31,803 nt of DNA from contig DAOOGN010000048.1 in assembly GCA_035415725.1 (NCBI GenBank), positions 1 to 31,803 of the forward strand. The letters run 5' to 3'. This document shows, one piece after another, positions 31,434 through 31,803 of this stretch. Position 1 is the stretch's first letter, and every line of letters starts with the position of its first letter. The notes beneath the pieces are model-generated. The model did no database searches. It saw only the letters and a program-made list of their open reading frames with translations, and was not told the DNA's origin. A program made the position numbers and the translations under genes. This DNA is from DSWT01 sp035415725 (lineage in GTDB: Bacteria; Chloroflexota; Anaerolineae; B4-G1; SLSP01).

Positions 31434-31770
31434 ACATCTCTTCACCATAGGCATTCGCGAAGCTTTCGTCTATCAAGCTGATTTTTATATGAAGCTGCTG
31501 TCGAGCATCGTGCTTGTGATTGCGCAGTATTTTTTGTGGCGAGCGATTTTTTACAATCAAACCCACATTGGCAACTTTAGTCTCCAGGAAATAGTGACGT
31601 ATATGGCCCTGGTCTGGATTACGCAAGGATTCTCCGACACAGTCTGGATGGCCCGCAATTTGCAGAACAAAATTCTCAGCGGGGCGATCGCGCACGAATT
31701 GCTATACCCTCTCAACTATCCTGTGTATACGCTGGTCTTGATTTATACTATTGGACTTTTGACAACGTAA
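31411..31770 (+). pseudogene. ABC-2 type permease, N-terminal fragment
   Basis: A 119-residue frame from ATG 31411. It has the opening of ABC-2 permeases of the ABC2_membrane_6 type: IREAFVYQADFYMKLLSSIV with a first membrane helix, then EIVTYMALVWITQGF, and NKILSGAIAHELLYPLNYPV, a conserved loop. It stops at 31770 after about half the usual ~260 residues. The sequence after the stop is not hydrophobic and does not continue the family, so this is a truncation rather than a simple frameshift. It overlaps the ATPase fragment by 23 bases, as these genes do when intact. Confidence 0.68.
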
Positions 31771-31803
31771 ACTTGACTTGACTGACGTCGAGTTGAAGCA
31801 GAA

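Overview
The window looks like a chromosomal segment of a Chloroflexota bacterium, most likely from the Anaerolineae/Caldilineae side. I infer this from the gene content (AAA/STAND proteins with the ARRALAILEEQAAG helical module, a Fur-type regulator, PA14 and golvesin-like secreted proteins), the C-tract/G-tract intergenic hairpins and the many small palindromic elements. No rRNA gene, tRNA gene or CRISPR array was seen. Housekeeping genes alternate with zones of gene decay, and one block in the middle looks like a horizontally acquired conflict (defence) island.

Region by region. 1-697: wreckage on the minus strand, with a C-terminal protein fragment, a 16-residue toxin-like N-terminus and the first 141 codons of a DNA methyltransferase cut by a mobile-element end exactly before its catalytic motif. 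712-3371: an AraC-type regulator divergent from a 61-residue protein and an aldo/keto reductase, with a 317-bp non-autonomous element (9-bp target duplication) between them. 3372-4122: a second palindromic element sits between the ribosome-binding site and start codon of an MFS transporter, which is also frameshifted and truncated. 4136-5603: a PerR-like regulator and an MbfA-type ferritin/VIT1 iron exporter behind a consensus promoter with a perfect PerR box, closed by a terminator. 5694-8240: a GPH sugar-cation symporter and a GNAT-like protein. 8280-12163 (minus strand): a YihY/BrkB membrane protein, a triple-LysM L,D-transpeptidase and a secreted double-PA14 protein. 12458-14749: a RACo-like corrinoid-activating ferredoxin/ASKHA protein, convergent with a single-domain response regulator.

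15081-23089 is the most interesting part. A caspase-like protease carries an N-terminal helical module of about 45 residues. A second transcript follows, encoding a HAD hydrolase and three NTPases: one with the same module plus a C-terminal OmpR-type winged helix, one short STAND-like protein, and one 1019-residue NTPase with TPR-like repeats. The last two genes overlap by four bases. The shared module (35 of 45 residues identical) suggests that the first NTPase recruits the caspase, giving a sensor-transducer-protease system of the kind proposed for prokaryotic programmed cell death. Both promoters have a perfect 14-bp palindrome over their -10 box, so the encoded winged helix could regulate the locus.

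23114-28098: a phosphohexomutase (GlmM/ManB type), a GmhB-like heptose bisphosphate phosphatase, an unrecognised 287-residue protein and a REC-PAS-histidine kinase. 28099-29259: a decay zone with a sulfatase C-terminus, two covarying hairpin repeats and a frameshifted transposase N-terminus. 29260-30417: an RlmL-like THUMP methyltransferase from a probably leaderless promoter. 30424-31770: a Mth938-domain remnant joined to the broken end of a radical-SAM/SPASM maturase, a half ABC ATPase and a truncated ABC-2 permease, probably the remains of a RiPP (modified peptide) export locus.
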